64,000 nt of DNA, taken from the NCBI GenBank assembly GCA_013398275.1, contig VZSE01006234.1, forward strand, positions 1,648,932 to 1,712,931. Direction: 5' to 3'. This DNA comes from Promerops cafer. Taxonomy: Eukaryota > Chordata > Aves > Passeriformes > Nectariniidae. The notes below the pieces were generated by a model, which was not told the DNA's origin, did not search any database, and saw nothing but the letters and a program-made list of their open reading frames with translations. The first letter of the stretch is position 1, and the number at the start of each line of letters is the position of its first letter. Positions 62,067-64,000 of the stretch are shown in pieces. The position numbers and the translations under genes are program-made.

Positions 62067-64000
62067 GTGCGTATATTTTAATTGCAATGCATTTGAAATG
62101 TAATCACGTAATATCTTTATTCTTACGTAGTGCTCTTATGAGGATGACATGCTGTACTCTGGAAGGGTTTGATCCTTAGTTTTAGCAGTCCTCATAATAT
62201 AAGGGTAAAAAAGCATCTTCTGTCTTGTCTGTAAGCTTTGACTCTGGTGTGCAAGATTGGGATGTATACCTGCACAGAGCAGAGCTATAACTTGGGGAAG
62301 AGACATCTTTTAAGACTGTTTCAAACTTTTAAGTTCGTATTCATGTTACTGTTTCAAGAAAGTGAAAATCTTTTTCATTGGGCAAAAGAGTACTGTTTTC
62401 TCTCCTGCCAGTAGGACATGCCATTTAGTACAGCTTCCTGGAGGTGATGTGAGGGGGAAAAAACTATCTTCTATCATTGAAATCATCTTCTATCAATTTC
62501 TTCAGTTGCATGCCTCAGGCTATTACAAATTACTTTTCAGGAGAACTAGATTTTATGTTCTGGATAGCTTCACCACAATTGCTACACAGCTTAAGCATCC
62601 TGGGCTGTATGGTACCAAAGGTAGAGCTGTGTTAGTCAAGACTTACTTGCATCTAATACCAGGTCTGGATTTGGTCTTCCAATACAATCCAGACAGATGC
62701 AGTGTCTCTTAGCTTAGAATCCATTGAATTCTTAAATTTCTATCACACTTCATAGAGGATTCAGTTGTTCATTTTCCCCAAAATTGCTGTCTTCCTCTCA
62801 AGTAGTTAAGGATCTCAGTAAGAGATGATAAAAATGTTTGTTTATATGGTATGATACAGTTTTGTGAAAGGTAACAATTTTTTGTTCTCTCCAGTTTGGA
62901 CTCATGCATCCTCTCTAGAATTCAGGCTCTGATTTTATCATGCTTATCTAAAGAATGTCTAGGTGGAGATCAGTCATCTTCATGGGTGTTCAGTTCTCAC
63001 CTGCCTTCAAGATGCTGCTGGTAAAAAACAGATCTAAGCAAGTACGAATGAAGAGGATGGTAGCCTGGATTATGTTGATTATAGCTCTCTTAGTTCTTTA
63101 TCTCCAAATTAAGGATCCTTTGGAACTTTCAAGGACCCTAAGGCCATCAGAGCTTCTGAGGAGGTGACTGCTGCTCAGAATATCCTGTGAAAGGGTGCAG
63201 AAAGGCTGCATCTTTTACCTTGATGTATTGCCCTTCTTTAAGTTTAATGTGCCCATTAATGGTGGCATCCCTTGATCTTTGGTAGAGCCATTTATTATGG
63301 CTTGTATTCGGTCTCAAAGACTGAGAATGTAACAGATCTTTGTAGGCTTTTCTGTTACTTCTGTATTTAGCAGTTTTGCTCTTGTTGCTTATGGCATTTG
63401 TTTGTGGAAAGCTATAAGCTGTTTTGCTCAGCCCAGGTCTACTTCTAAACTTTAAACTTGGACTTACTTATGAGGTAGGCTTGTTCAACTGGTTTTCACT
63501 CAAGATTACAACATACCATGTTTTTCTGACAGATAACTGCCAGCATGTTTTCCTAGTTTATGGATAAATGCACAGAGTTAAATCTGTGCTTGGAGACCAC
63601 ATCTGTCAATGCAGCCTTTGGCTTTGGTATGCTTGGAGCACCTTGGCTCTGATCATCATGCACTGTCAGTAATTCTTACTACATTGGTCTCAGTCTCCTT
63701 GTTTGAAGAGTGTGTTCTCTTTATTTCAAGTGCTAGAGTAATACTTTTATTTACTGACCAAGACAGAAAAGAGATGGATTGATAACATGTCTGAGGCAGA
63801 TGTATTTCTTTTCTTCTTCTATCAAATCTCTTTGATGGATAGCTTGTCTACTTTGAAAATAGGATATAACTTTTTTTCCCCATTGAAATATTTCCTATTC
63901 TGTAAGTTCTGAGATAGGAACTTTGCTACAGTAAAGTAGCTTGTCAGAACCACTTAATATTTTGTATTTTCTTTTCCCCTGTTTGACAATCACTTTTATT
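62067..64000 (+). other. TNRC6B: TNRC6B intron 9, incomplete
   Basis: Begins GTGCGT and continues to the window end. I searched for the next coding exon (SLSDKKFDVDKR-like) and did not find it. No repeat recognised. Confidence 0.8.

Overview
The window is vertebrate nuclear DNA, almost certainly from a bird. Long AT-rich introns surround a few coding exons with canonical splice sites. The interspersed repeats are mainly CR1 LINE pieces with typical avian 3' ends, plus one fragment that reads like the 5' end of an avian ERV LTR and one old MIR-like SINE piece. There are no bacterial operons, CRISPR arrays or prokaryotic signals. Most long open frames are chance ORFs in introns.

The only protein-coding gene I can support is TNRC6B (GW182 family), on the + strand. 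It encodes the scaffold that links Argonaute-miRNA complexes to deadenylases and poly(A)-binding protein. I placed nine exons by joining reading frames across splice sites: 14017-14021 (ATG AG of exon 1), 43517-43604, 47411-47432, 48907-49251, 52495-54822, 56123-56281, 59230-59408, 60619-60693 and 62021-62066. The phases agree at every junction and give 3,247 nt, or 1,082 codons plus one base. The window covers the N-terminal Argonaute-binding, GW-rich part and the start of the UBA-like region. The Q-rich, PAM2, RRM and C-terminal silencing parts lie beyond position 64000.

Layout: 1-13300 is upstream flank, or intron of a longer isoform, with CR1 pieces and a CA repeat. 13310-14021 is a CpG-island promoter with GC boxes, a TCACGTGA E-box, a purine-rich leader, a short uORF, a long A-rich leader tract and the start codon. 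14022-43516 is a 29.5-kb first intron. 43517-62066 holds exons 2-9. 62067-64000 is intron.

No new gene system is evident. The points most worth a second look are in the leader and the splicing: a uORF stop codon that overlaps the TNRC6B start (ATGA), an A-rich leader resembling the PABPC1 autoregulatory tract, a 22-nt microexon whose skipping gives an immediate stop, a GC-AG intron, and an open frame running 43 codons upstream of the giant exon that could be an alternative N-terminus.
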